From positions 459,061 to 523,060 of the forward strand of contig QAOA01001508.1 of the NCBI GenBank assembly GCA_003255065.1: DNA of 64,000 bases. Direction: 5' to 3'. Below are positions 11,640 through 23,974 of this stretch, in pieces (the first letter of the stretch is position 1; each line of letters starts with the position of its first letter). The translations under genes and the position numbers were made by a program. Below the pieces are notes generated by a model. That model was given only the letters and a program-made list of their open reading frames with translations. It had not been told where the DNA came from and searched no databases. The DNA is from Cercis canadensis. Taxonomy: Eukaryota > Streptophyta > Magnoliopsida > Fabales > Fabaceae.

Positions 11640-14600
11640 ATGGAATCCATTGGGGTACTATTGCTCTGCCCACTGCTCCCCTACGTTGAACAGAAGCTCG
11701 ATAAGCGCTTCAAGCTCTTCCGGTTTTGGAATTACCCGCAGAAGACCCAATTCCTCAAGGACAACGCCAACTCCATCCGTGCCGTCGTTGGTGACAGCAG
11801 TGCTGGCGCCGACGCCGAGCTGATCGAGGCGTTGCCCAAGCTTGAGATTGTGTCTAGTTTCAGTGTTGGGGTGGATAAGATTGACTTGAACAAGTGTAAA
11901 GAGAAGGGGATTCGGGTGACCAACACTCCCGATGTGTTGACGGATGAAGTGGCCGATTTGGCGATCGGGTTGATTTTAACTCTGTTGAGGAGGCTCTGTG
12001 CGTGTGATCAGTATGTGAGAAGTGGGAAATGGAAGCAGGGTGACTTCAAGTTGACGACTAAGGTAAGAGCTAGTTATTGTGTCTGTGCCCAATTGCCCAT
12101 TTGATTTATTTATAGAATTCTCTTAATTGTTGACCAATACGTGCTTCACCTCCAGGAAAAATAATCAATTTCATGGCTTGAATCAAAAGTAGTGTCTTTT
12201 TGTATTTGATACACCTGGTTATGATAGGTTCACCTTACATCAGAGATGTGGTTTATGGTGGATCCAAAAGTTAGAGTTTCTGTGTTCATCAATGAAACTG
12301 TTACGCCCGTTCCCTACAATTGTCTTTGCTCCGATGTACTGTTGTAGTATCTACGCGTCCACTATTTCAGCGATGTGTTCTGTTCTGGTTTTAATCCAGA
12401 AAGTGAACAATATTCCTACTATCCAATCTGATTGTAACACAATCATGTCTCTGTTGTTCATGGATGGAAATCAGGTTTCTTCCTTTCTTACAAGACTTTT
12501 TAATTTCTGTCTTGTTTCATTCAATCAGTGCAGGTTGATACATCTTAAATTTCTAAGTCCTTGGTTAAGGGAAGATTTGATCATAGTATCTCATAAAATA
12601 TGGAGAGAGTTTGCTTGACAAACTTGTTGGCGCATGTTTCTGTTTGAATAGGGTTTGTCTTATTGCTCCAGGCCTTTTTGATTATTTCCCTTCCTCTAAG
12701 TGACATGTAAAGTGGGCTATTTATGCTGTTGGCTTATATCTCTCTTGTATATTCATTTTTCTGTGACTGCCACTCTTCCTACTTGTATGATGCTATCCCA
12801 TCCCTATTCTTAGTGATTCTGGATAAAAATTTATAATGCACATGCAAATATGCATCTGCTTTTATCCTAGAATCGCCTCAGAAGCTCTTTTTCAAATATC
12901 AACACAAAATTACAAGGGTAGCTTTCATGGATATGTTATAATTGTGATCATAGTTATGATCTTCTGTTATCATTTTGTCTTGATTTCCCTTTCAAGAGAT
13001 AGTCTCTTACTCTCCCCTCATATGTACCAAGCTCCTTATTCTCAAAATCTTCTTCAACCCCCCTTTCTTCTCNATATCAACACAAAATTACAAGGGTAGT
13101 GTTATTTCTGGTAAAAAGTATGTATTTCATTCATAGGACCATCATATATATACATAGGCTAGCCCTTATAATCAAGCTATCTAATTCCTATAATTACGTT
13201 TCTTATAATTAAGCTATATTATCATATTTACATCCTGTAACAGCTATCTAGAATCTTTTCATATTTACATTCTATAACACTCCCCCTCAAGGTGGAGCAT
13301 AGATGTTAATCATGCCCATCTTGTTACAAATGTAATCAGTGCGGGCTCCATTCAAGGCTTTTGTAAAGATGTCTCCCAACTGGTCTTCTGTTGGTACATA
13401 TCCTGTACTAATGAGCTTCTCTTCAATCTTTTCACGAACAAAGTGACAGTCGATCTCAATATGTTTAGTGCGTTCGTGAAACACAGGATTTGATGCAATG
13501 TGAAGAGCAGCTTGGTTGTCACACCATAGCTTTGCTGGTAGTGAGAGCTCAAAGCCAACTTCTTTCAATAGTTGGTATATCCATACAATCTCACATACTG
13601 AGTTTGCCATAGATCTGTACTCTGATTCTGCAGTAGATCGGGAGACTACATTTTGCTTCTTACTCTTCCATGAAACCAGGTTCCCTCCCACAAAGACACA
13701 ATAGCCAATAGTGGATCTTCTATCATCCTTACACCCTGCATAGTCTGCATCAGAATAGGCCTCAATCATGCCAGAGAAACATTCTACCTTAATGTGTCCA
13801 TGATGCCCATAAAATAATCCACGTCCTGGAGCTCCTTTCAAGTAATAAAGAATTTGTTCTAGGAGCGCCCAATGGTTAACTGTCGGAGATGACATAAAGC
13901 GGCTGACAACACTGACCGAATACGCAATGTCGGGACGAGTCACTGTAAGATAATTCAACTTCCCCACAAGTCTCTTATACCTCTCAGGATCATGAAATGG
14001 TTCACCATCATCCTTTGCAGGCTGTATGTTAGGAGTCATTGGGGTACTACATGGCTTAGCCCCTACTTTTCCTGTTTCTTTCAGCAAGTCAAGAACATAC
14101 TTCCTTTGGGACAAGAAGATCCCCTTATTGTTTCTCATGACTTCGACCCCTAGAAAGTATTTCAAAGGTCCCAAATCCTTTGTCTGAAAATGGGAGTGCA
14201 AGAAGGTCTTGAGACCAGATATGCTTGAACTATCACTCCCAGTGATCACAATATCATCAACATATACCGCAAGTAGAATGATGCCACACTTAGATCGCCT
14301 GTAAAACACTGTGTGATCAGACTTGTTTTTCTTCATTTTATATTTCAAAACAACTTGACTAAACCTGTCAAACCACGCTCGAGGGCTCTGTTTAAGACCA
14401 TACAATGACTTCCGAAGCTGACATACTTTCCCATACTCCCCCTGAGCAACAAACTCAGGTGGTTGCTCCATATAGACCTCTTCTTGAAGAGTACCATGAA
14501 TAAAAGCATTTTTGATATCCAATTGGTGCAGGGACCAATCATGAGTGACTGCCAAGGAGATCAGCAAACGAACTGAGGTAAGCTTGGCAACAGGAGAAAA

Positions 14601-17600
14601 CGTATCGGAGTAATCAGTATCATAAGTCTGAGCATAGCCTATTGCAACGAGACGGGCTTTCAGGCGGGCCACAGAACCGTCAGGATTGACTTTAACTGTA
14701 AATACCCATTTGCACCCAATAGCTTTCTTGCCGATAGGTAAATCCACTAATGTCCAAGTGCCATTATGATCAAGAGCATTCATCTCTTCGATCATGGCAT
14801 CACGCCACCCAGGATGGGCCAAAACTTCACGAACTGTTTTAAGAATGGATACAGAGTCTAGCTTGGCCAAAAAAGAATAAGAAGGAGAAGACAGGTGATC
14901 ATAGGAAACAACTGAAGCAATAGGATAAGTACACTGACGTTTACCTTTTCGAAGAGCAATGGGAAGGTCAGAAGTAGGAGCACTGGAGGCCGGATCTGGC
15001 GACGAAGCAAATGGTGAAGGACATGAATCTGAGCCTGCATTTGGAGGTTGCCGTCGAGTGTAAACATGGACAATAAGGGGCCGAGTAGACTCTGGAGGAA
15101 GTGCATGAGGATCTGTAGGAGGTGCAGAGTATCTGTAGGAGGTGCAGAACAAGGAACAGTATAAACCAACAAATCATCATCCTCCCCCTAACTATGGGAA
15201 GGGGAGGAATGAGAGAAGAAAAGAATGTCTTCTTGGAAGGTGACATCGGGAGAGACAAGGTAACGATGAAAAGTGGGAGAGAAACACCGATAACCTTTTT
15301 GGAGACGAGAATAACCAAGGAAGACACATTTAAGGGACTTAGGGTCTAACTTAGTGACTTAGGACCGGGTATCGCTAACAAAGCAGGTACTGCCAAACAT
15401 GCGGGGGGCAATAGGGAACACAGGTTTAGATGGAAAAAGAACAGAATAGGGAATTTCCCCATTGAGAACCGAAGATGACATTCGATTAATTAAAAAACAA
15501 GCTGTAGAGACAACATCCGCCCAAAAAGGTTTAGGAACATTCATTTGGAACAAAAGAGCTCGGACAACCTCAAGGAGATGCCGATTCTTTCGTTCAGCAA
15601 CTCCATTTTGAGCGGGTGTGTCAACACAAGAGGACTGATGAAGAATGCCATGTTGAAGAATATAAGACTGAAAGGAAGCAGATAGGTACTCCTTAGCATT
15701 ATCACTTCTCAGGGTTTGAACAGAAACATTAAATTGTGTTTTTATTTCGGCACAGAAGGCACAAAAATATGAAAAGACCTCAAAACGATTTTTCATTAAA
15801 TATAACCATGTAACACGAAGGTAACAAAATACTTAAAACCAGTTTTGGATAAAATTGGACAAGGACCCCAAACATCAGAATGGACTAACTCAAATGGAGA
15901 CGCAGCTCGTTTATTGACTCTAGACCCTAAGGGAACACGATGATGTTTGGCAAACTGACACGACTCACAATGCAAAGACGATAAATGACAAAACTGAGGA
16001 TAAAGCTGCTTGAGCGCTTGAAGAGACGGATGACCCAAACGACAATGCACCTCAAATGGAGACAAGGAACTAGAACACGCTAAGGATTTCGGCACCTGAA
16101 TATCCAGTACATAGAGGTCTCCAAATTCATGTCCTTTACCAATAATCTGTTTCGTCGTAAGATCCTGAAAAAGACAATAATTAGGAAAGAATGAGACACT
16201 ACAGTTCAAGCTACGAGTGAGTTTACTAACGGAAATCAGATTAAATGAAAAATTAGGTACACTCAACACTGAGGGCAAAGAAATAGATGGTGTGAGGTTA
16301 ATAGTGCCAGAACCAAGGACATTATGGGTAGACCCATCAGCTATAGTCACATGAGATGAAGAAGCATGGTTACGGAAGGTTGAGAAAAGGTTAGGATTAC
16401 CTGTCATGTGGTCTGATGCACCTGAATCAATGACCCACTTGGATGACGAAGAGAGAAGACATGTAGGGGATTTACCTGTATCAGCAAAGACAGCAGTTGA
16501 AGCAGGAGATTTCAGTGATTCCTGGTACTGAGTAAACTGGGCAAAGTCATCGGCAGAGACTGTAACAGTCTTATCAGACGATAAGGCAACATGCGCAGAT
16601 CGCCCTCTTGGATGCTTGGTGAGAAGTTTCTTACAAGTGCGTTTCGTATGCCCCAGCTCATGGCAGTAAAAGCACTCGACTTTCCCTGACTGCTGACTCC
16701 GACTGTCCATATTCCGGTCACGATGATTCATCCCCCCTCGAGTACTACCCCGAAAATCCCCACGACTAACAAGAGCACTGTTAGTAGCAATGGGCTGAGA
16801 AGTCTGCAGGTTCTCTGTGTGAAGGACTCTAGAAAAAATTTCCTGCAAAGACGAGATTTCAGGGTTCGAGAGAACTTGAGATTTAACAGCCTCAAACTCT
16901 AGACAAAGGCCTGCTAGGAAACTCATGACTGCCATTTTCTCCCTCTGATCTTGTTGAATTGTGACATCAGGGCTGAATGGGAGAAGCATATTTAGTTCTT
17001 CATAGGTTTTCTTGAACTCCATAAAGTAAGCAGTAAGAGGCTTATCCTGCTGTTCTCCNCCTGCTATTCTCCCCGATAAAAGTTCTTACATACCTCATAC
17101 ATACGAGATATGTTTCCTCGTCCAGAGTACAAGAAATCTATATATGTCATCAACTCCTTCACAAATTCACAATGATTGATCAGACCAAGTACCTCCGTAT
17201 CAATAGAATTCCGAATCTGCAAGAATAGTCTTGCATTATCCCGCAGCCATGCTTTTTTGGTATCATCCGTAGGAGGATCAGAGGTAAGATGATCGTCCTT
17301 CTCAATGCTCCGTAAGTACACCCGAACAGTTTTACTCCAGTCTAAGTAGTTGGAGCCTTTGAGTTTATGCTCAGTAATTTTTGTCATAACCGATACTACC
17401 TCAGCTATGACTGTAGATTTATTTTTTGTCATAGATGAAGCAAGACACAAAGAAACCAAGCAAAACCACCCAAACAGCCGAAGCAATACAGAAACAGCGG
17501 AATAGTAAACCAAACCAGAATGTCAAATCACCACAATGGAATATCAAAACCAAACCAGAATATCCCCACAGCCAGCACCAGAATGCTCAAAACAGAATGA

Positions 17601-19250
17601 GAACAGAAGCCAAATAAACCCAAACAGAATTCCCAAAAGACAGAATTCCCAAACAGCAAAACAGTGAACAAAATGGGAGAGGAATAGTGACCAAACCAAA
17701 GGATGACGCCGGAAACGAGACTAAAAACACCGGAGATACACCGGAAATGGGACGAGAACGCCGGCGAGACAGATCGGAGGAGAAGAAGATGCCGCACGCT
17801 CCTTCACGCTCCGGCGCGTAGGTCGCAGGGCAGAAGCGTTGGCTGGCGTGTGGATGTCACACGCGCCGCCGATGGCTGCCGGACTCTCTAGGTCGGCCGG
17901 CCGGTGGCTTCTGAACAATCCGAATGGGGCGGTGAGGCAAAACAAGCACCGTATATGGGTGCCCTAGACTCACCCTCACAAATTCTCACAAACCCTCTCA
18001 CAAACCCTAATAAAAGCTTGGACAAATTGTACCAAGCTCTGATACCATGTTATTTCTGGTAAAAAGTACGTATTTCATTCATAGGACCATCATATATATA
18101 CATAGGCTAGCCCCTATAATCAAGCTATCTAATTCCTATAATTACGCTTCCTATAATTAAGCTATATTACCATATTTATATCCTGTAACAGCTATCTAGA
18201 ATCTTTCCATATTTACATTCTATAACAGGTAGCTTTCATGGATATGTTATAATTGTGATCATAGTTATGATCTTCTGTTATCATTTTGTCTTGATTTCCC
18301 TTTCAAGAGATAGTCTCTTACTCTCCCCTCATATGTACCAAGCTCCTTATTCTCAAAATCTTCTTCAACCCCCCTTTCTTCTCTCTCCTCTTCTTTTTCT
18401 CTCCTCTGAATTCGTAGATATTTAATCACAATGGGGTAGCTATCAGTTTTCATTTCATCTATGGTTTATATATCTCCATGCATACCAGATAGTTCTCTTC
18501 TGCTTGGGTTGTTGGAATTTAAAGAATTGTAGTGAAACTCCAAACTTGAAATTGGACTTCTGTCATCATTTCACTTGAGCTGTTGTCCTTCAATCTTTCA
18601 GATGTGCATGCATCAGATTTTGCAAACTAAAATCCATTGTATTTTGTTTTCTCTTTTCAGTACTTTTGCTCTCCCTGTCCCTTCCTCTACCACCTTTTCA
18701 CTCTTTCTAACATTATCTATCTTCCTTGCAGTTCTCTGGTAAAACAGTGGGCATTATTGGGTTGGGCAGGATTGGCATGGCAGTTGCCAAGAGAGCAGAA
18801 GCATTTAACTGTTCAATAAGTTACTATTCTAGAACAGAAAAATCAGTGTCAAAATACAAGTTCTATCCAAGCGTTGTTGAATTAGCATCAAACTGTCACA
18901 TTCTAGTTGTTGCCTGCCCCCTTTCGAAGGAAACCCATCATATCATCAACAGGGAGGTCATTAACGCACTTGGTCCCAAGGGTGTTCTAATTAACATTGG
19001 GCGAGGTAAGCATGTTGATGAACCAGAGCTGGTATCTGCACTTCTCCAAGGCCGGTTAGGTGGTGCTGGATTGGATGTGTTTGAAAATGAGCCTCATGTA
19101 CCTGAAGAGCTATTTGGGCTAGAGAATGTTGTCCTATTGCCTCACATTGGAAGTGCCACGGTTGAAACTCGCACTGCCATGGCTGATCTTGTGCTTGGGA
19201 ACCTGGAGGCTCACTTCCAAGGCAAACCACTATTAACTCCATTGGTTTGA
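11640..19250 (+). CDS. Hydroxyphenylpyruvate reductase-like protein, copy C, with a retrotransposon in its intron
   Basis: Exons 11640-12062 and 18732-19250 give 313 residues with an unbroken frame. Motifs are the same as in copy [11 protein letters not shown] loop, [30 protein letters not shown]. The start MESIGVLL is the first ATG in frame; the upstream part of the frame opens with TTG only. The intron is 6.7 kb because a Ty1-copia element lies inside it in antisense orientation; without the element it would be about 1.5 kb, like copy B. Splice sites are standard (AAG/GTAAGA and TTGCAG/TTC). The coding sequence looks functional; whether the antisense element lowers splicing or expression cannot be seen. 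Confidence 0.88.
12893..13099. repeat. Empty-site version of the retrotransposon insertion next to the filled one
   Basis: Bases 12893-13072 run without a break through the insertion site (…AAGGGTAGCTTTCATGG…). After the N at 13073, bases 13074-13099 repeat 12893-12918 and then the LTR begins. The flank after the element, 18228-18386, repeats 12914-13072. So the window shows both the uninserted and the inserted form, joined at an N. Confidence 0.8.
13100..13279 (-). repeat. Left LTR (3' LTR of the antisense element)
   Basis: 180 bp, TGTTATTTCT to CTATAACA. A purine-rich tract on the minus strand (GAGGGGGAG) lies directly inside it. Confidence 0.93.
18031..18047 (-). other. Primer binding site of the copia element
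   Basis: Read on the minus strand it is TGGTATCAGAGCTTGGT, directly inside the right LTR. The first 12 bases complement the 3' end plus CCA of plant initiator tRNA-Met, such as the gene at 30271-30342. Confidence 0.9.
18048..18227 (-). repeat. Right LTR (5' LTR of the antisense element)
   Basis: 180 bp, about 96% identical to the left LTR, followed by the target duplication GGTAG. Confidence 0.93.
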
Positions 19251-19592
19251 TTTTGTGGTCATGGATCTGTCATTATCATATTGATTGGAGGCTATGCCTA
19301 CATTCAATTATATTACCATCAATTATTGAGATAATTGTTTCTAGAAATTTCCTTATTTTGTGATGCTCGTGATAATTATATTGGGGCCTGGATAATATTA
19401 AAGAGTGCTTCATAATTCAGATCCTTTAGCGGTGTCTTAGGCATCTGGATTAAAATTATCTTTGCAGAACATGAAAGTATAATAAGAATTATCTTTGGAG
19501 ACTATTACAACTATTCTTTCTCCTTTCTGATTGCAGGGAATCAAATATAAGATTTTATTTTAATTCTACATCTTTCTTGTTATTTATTTTCA

Positions 19593-19949
19593 TGGACCAA
19601 AGACTTTAATAATGTAGTATTTAATTTTAATTTCATCAATATGACACTTTTGAAACTAATTTTACGACTATGACAATTTTTTATTTCTTACTATTTTCTT
19701 GTTCTCTTCCAGAGGAGTGACGATATTTCATATAATAACACTAAATAAGAGTGACACCATTTTATATTGTCGACATTTCAAATGTCGACACTCGACACTT
19801 TTCATGTGTCAACATTTATGTCAACACTACTATTTCATAACAGAAAAATTTTTAAGAAAACAAAAATTCCCGTAGCAGAATAAATAATTTTAAAAGTGTC
19901 GTAGTTGTGGAATTAAGATTCAAAACTACAATATTAAAGTATTTGTCCC
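19593..19949. mobile_element. Fold-back MITE of about 355 bp
   Basis: The two ends are inverted repeats of each other over 100 bases or more (GGACCAAAGACTTTAAT… against the complement of …ATTAAAGTATTTGTCC). The centre is a 23-base near-perfect palindrome at 19768-19790 around TGTCGACATTT. The 8-base direct repeat TATTTTCA flanks it at 19585-19592 and 19950-19957. Long terminal repeats with an 8-9 bp target duplication fit a Mutator- or hAT-like non-autonomous element. No coding capacity. Confidence 0.65.
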
Positions 19950-20378
19950 TATTTTCACTTCATTAGTAATATGTAAATGATAAAAACTTATTTTTATGTT
20001 CTTTTACTATCCTATGAATTTCTACAATATATTTGGAACAAAAAAATATTTTTTTTGAAGAAGTTAAAGATGAGCAAAAGAAGTTGNCACTCTTCATGTG
20101 TCAACATTTATGTCAACACTAATATTTCATAACAGAAAAATTATTAAGAAAACAAAAATTGCCGTAGCAGAATAAATAATTTTAAAAGTGTCGTAGTTGT
20201 AGAATTAAGATTCAAAACTACAATATTAAAGTATTTGTCCCTATTTTCACTTCATTAGTAATATGTAAATGATAAAAACTTATTTTTATGTTCTTTTACT
20301 ATCCTATGAATTTCTACAATATATTTGGAACAAAAAAATATTTTTTTTGAAGAAGTTAAAGATGAGCAAAAGAAGTTG
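19796..20378. repeat. Direct duplication of 291 bp around the N at 20087
   Basis: 19796-20086 and 20088-20378 are almost identical and of equal length. It cuts through the right arm of the MITE, giving a false extra half copy. Confidence 0.8.
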
Positions 20379-20909
20379 GCTACGCGCCACGTTTCTAACA
20401 GTAACCTCACAGTCGAAAGACAAAAGTTAAAATTTCCGAAAATAAGGAGTTTCACAAATTTAAAATAAGGGAGAGTTGAGAACCGTCTAAGAGTATTTTT
20501 TTTTATTTAAATGGAGAGAAAAATAAATTTGATTACATTAATTCATATAGGAACCAACTTTATCATTATATTAACTTAAATAATTTTTTTTAATAAATAT
20601 GACTATTTAAAATTAGTATACTAGCTCCATGCATTCTCTTACTTTTTTTTTTTTTTCTTTTATATTTTCACGAGTCTTCTTTCATTTATGCTTTAGCTAC
20701 ATGTGAGGGATTTACAACTAGTATAGATTAATTTTATCACACCTTTTAAATAATTACTAAACTCAAAAAAAATTTAAAATAGACTGCATTAAACTAATTA
20801 TTCGATTTTTGGAGTATGGCATAGAAATATCCCCCGAACTCTCTAAACCTTATTCTATTTGGAGATTTGTAATTCTCCAGCTCCTCTCCTTCATCGCTTA
20901 CATCTTTCA

Positions 20910-22586
20910 ATGGATTCCATTGGCGTCCTAATGACCTGCCCAATGTTGGACTACCTCGAAGAACAACTCGGGAAGCGCTTCAAGCTCTTCAAACTCTGGA
21001 ACTATTCGTCATTCCCTGAATTCTTGAGAGCAAACTCAAATACAATTCGTGCTGTGGTGGGAAACACCAAAATCGGTGCCGACGCCAATATGATTGATTC
21101 GTTGCCGAAATTGGAGATTGTTTCCAGTTACAGTGTGGGATTGGACAAGATTGACTTGAAAAAATGCCGAGAGAAGGGGATTCGGGTTACGAATACACCC
21201 GATGTGTTGACGGATGATGTTGCGGATCTTGCTATCGGGTTAGCTCTGGCAGTGTTGAAGAGGATTTGCGAAAGTGATCGTTTTGTCAAGAATGGCTCGT
21301 GGAAGAAAACTGATTTCGAACTGGGTACAAAGGTTTGCCCTTTTCCCCTCCTTTTATTGAACCGCAGAAAAGAAGGATGAGGTTATGCTCACTATTTAGT
21401 GTCTTATGTGAAGTTGCTTGAATGGACTTGATAGTGATAATATAAATCCATTCATCTCTTGAAATTGTAGTATCATATTGCTGCTGGTCTAGATTGCATT
21501 ATAACATTCACCATTGTAAAGTCCAAAACACAATTTTCATTGTCTTATTGGAGTATTTAGATGCATTATATAGAATTTCAATTATAAAGAGTTAAAATTT
21601 ATTAAAGGGAGAGTTGGAGAACAGTTAGATTCCCTGGTCTAGATTGCATTATAACATTCACCATTGTAAAGTCCAAAACACAATTTTCATTGTCTTATTG
21701 GAGTATCTAGATACATTATATAGAATTTCAATTATAAAAAGTTAAAATTTATTAAAGGGAGAGTTGGAGAACAGTTAGAATCCCTTTACTGCAATGCTCA
21801 AGAAGTTGAAATTTCTGAAATTTTTATAATTTGAAGATCAATGCAGCTAATCCAACTTCTCTGACAATGAAGGCGGGCTGAAAGTTATTAGCTTTATAAG
21901 TATATTATACTAGTATAACTTCCTCTTTTTGGTTTTCAACTGAATTATATTTGTATATTTCAGTTTAGNAATGAAGGCGGGCTGAAAGTTGTTAGCTTTA
22001 TAAGTATATTATACTAGTATAACTTCCTCTTTTTGGTTTTCAACTGAATTATATTTGTATATTTCAGTTTAGCGGTAAAGCTGTTGGAATCATTGGTTTG
22101 GGAAGGATTGGTTCAGCAATAGCAAAGAGAGCTGTAGCTTTTGGTTGCCCAGTTATTTACCACTCGAGAACTGAAAAACCAGATACAGGATACAAGTATT
22201 ACTCTAGCATCCTTGACTTAGCAGCTAATTCTGAAATCCTTATTGTAGCATGTGCTCTAACTGAGGAAACTCATCATATTGTTAATCGTCAAGTCATTGA
22301 TGTATTGGGACCGAAAGGCATTCTCATCAACATTGGGCGAGGTCCACACATCGATGAACCTGAACTTGTGTCGGCATTGATTGAAGGACGATTAGCTGGG
22401 GCAGGCTTTGATGTGTTTGAAAATGAGCCAGAAGTGCCTGAGCAGTTATTTGGCCTTGAAAATGTTGTGCTTCTGCCTCATGTGGGAAGTGACACTCTGG
22501 AAACCAGCATGGCAATGGCAGATCTTGTGATTGGAAATTTAGAGGCACACTTCCTTAACAAGCCACTGTTGACTCCGGTGATTTGA
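20910..22586 (+). CDS. Hydroxyphenylpyruvate reductase-like protein, copy D (most diverged)
   Basis: Exons 20910-21332 and 22068-22586 give 313 residues. The start [11 protein letters not shown] is the first ATG in frame. The sequence carries [40 protein letters not shown] and LLPHVGS, so all catalytic residues are present, and [15 protein letters not shown] is closer to Coleus HPPR than copies A to C are. It lies at the end of the array and probably reflects an older duplication than the one giving A, B and C. The intron holds a 150-bp tandem repeat and an N at 21969 with a 103-bp repeated flank. Confidence 0.9.
21484..21784. repeat. 150-bp tandem duplication in the copy D intron
   Basis: Unit 21484-21633 is repeated at 21634 to about 21784 with a few differences and no N between, so it is probably a real duplication. 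Confidence 0.7.
21866..22072. repeat. 103-bp duplication around the N at 21969
   Basis: 21866-21968 equals 21970-22072, ending inside the acceptor and first bases of exon 2. It creates a second acceptor that is probably false. Confidence 0.8.
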
Positions 22587-23974
22587 TTCTTGTTAAGGTA
22601 TGTGGCATGATTTGTTGGAGGTCTTTGAATTGGTGATTCCATTTACTTGCGGTGTCCTTTAGACTACATGTAGTATCTTTGGAGATTGGTAAGCCACTTA
22701 TGTGCTGGTTCATCATCTATTTTACTCTGGCTGATAGTTTTTAATATGGGCTACAAATGAGAAAAACTCCAATGTTGTTGACTTTAACAGCTAATTGAAA
22801 AGTGCTTACGATGTTATGTGTATGTGCTCTGTTAGGTATGTGTAACAGGACTCTAGGCATTTGGATGTAAGGAAACTCTCACCAGAAGTGATGAGGCACA
22901 CATGAACTCTGCTCTAGGCAGTATGCAGAAAGCTAGTTGGCTGAGGAGGGATGAATATGATTATAAGCCACAAGAAGCTAGAAGTTGCAAAACTTGTTGG
23001 GGGCTTGAAGTTGTTGTTCTCCTTTTTGTATATGGTATTGTAATGGAGAACAGACCACAGTGGTACCTTGCGATTGAGAAGCTGTCATATTCTGATAATC
23101 GATTTTGGTTGGAAAGGACAGCTCTGGTTGGACGGTATTTACACATTTTGAGCACCTTCATAATAGGAAACAGATTTAAATTAAGTGAGGCATTGAGGCC
23201 TAATGAGCATTGTTCCCCTTTCTGCACAAGTTCCTGACTAATTGCTTTGTGGTTAATCTTGGTATCAAGAAAAGCAAACTTCTCGTTTATAATTAAATTA
23301 CATTGTATACATAATGCCTCAATGCTAGTGGGGCAATACAATTTTAAGAAACATAAGCCCCACTCACTAAACAATACAATAATTGAAATTAAAATGAGAG
23401 CAGAATATATGCTCATTCATTAATTTTAATGTCTCTTCCGAGAACAAAAATAATGCCCCGATCAATGATCAATGTATCGTTTACAAAGAAAAGTAAGGGA
23501 ACTAGGCCCCGCTCAAAGAAAGAAAAGAAAATTAGGCAATGCCAGTTGGACATGCAGAGGTCATACTCTCTGTCACTCGTTCACAGTCTATTCGTTCGTG
23601 TTTGCCTCTTCTTTTGTCTGGATAATGTGGATTAAAAGAAACTATATCCAGTAATCCAGAAGATTCAGTTAACATTATCAAAGAGGAGATTGTGAACTAG
23701 GCTAAACATTTATATACAAAATGGATGCTGCAATTGCCCCTTCAAAGCATTTAAGGGTCCCAATCACAGGAAAATCAAAAAGACCCAAGTGAGTCGGGAT
23801 TTGCTGCTCATGCTTTTACTACTTATCCCTGTTTCTCTTCCAACATATTTCATTTCTCCGAGGGAAAAAAAAAAAAAAGGAAACTAAGAAAACTGCACTT
23901 TCTCTAGCACTGCCTTGTCTGGAACTTCCTTTACAACCAAACACGAACTCAGGTCTTAATCAGAGAGATGAAGA
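22587..23974. other. Convergent intergenic region after copy D
   Basis: 3' flanks of copy D and of the dynein light chain gene. The 151-codon frame at 22961-23416 (-) and the 111-codon frame at 22902-23237 (+) show no recognisable domain and overlap each other, so they are not called. Confidence 0.5.

Larger units (their letters stand above)
13100..18227 (-). mobile_element. Ty1-copia LTR retrotransposon, antisense in the copy C intron, broken copy
   Basis: A 5.1-kb element bounded by two 180-bp LTRs that begin TGTTA and end TAACA, with a 5-bp target duplication GGTAG at 13095-13099 and 18228-18232. Order on the minus strand: gag with a CCHC zinc knuckle (about 16.65 kb), protease DSGASDHM (about 16.4 kb), integrase (about 16.1-15.4 kb), reverse transcriptase with YVDD (about 14.25 kb), RNase H (about 13.8-13.3 kb). 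Protease and integrase ahead of reverse transcriptase define copia. The primer binding site next to the right LTR matches initiator tRNA-Met and a polypurine tract adjoins the left LTR. The coding part is interrupted about three times, so this is a fossil. The LTRs differ at about 7 of 180 positions, all C/T transitions, suggesting an age of order one to two million years at common plant rates. Lineage within copia not assigned. Confidence 0.93.

Noticed and set aside
15122-17891. Small plus-strand frames across the retroelement
   Set aside because: They are antisense to gag and pol and show no domain.
22961-23416. 151-codon frame on the minus strand
   Set aside because: No family resemblance, overlaps another frame on the plus strand and lies in the 3' flank of copy D.
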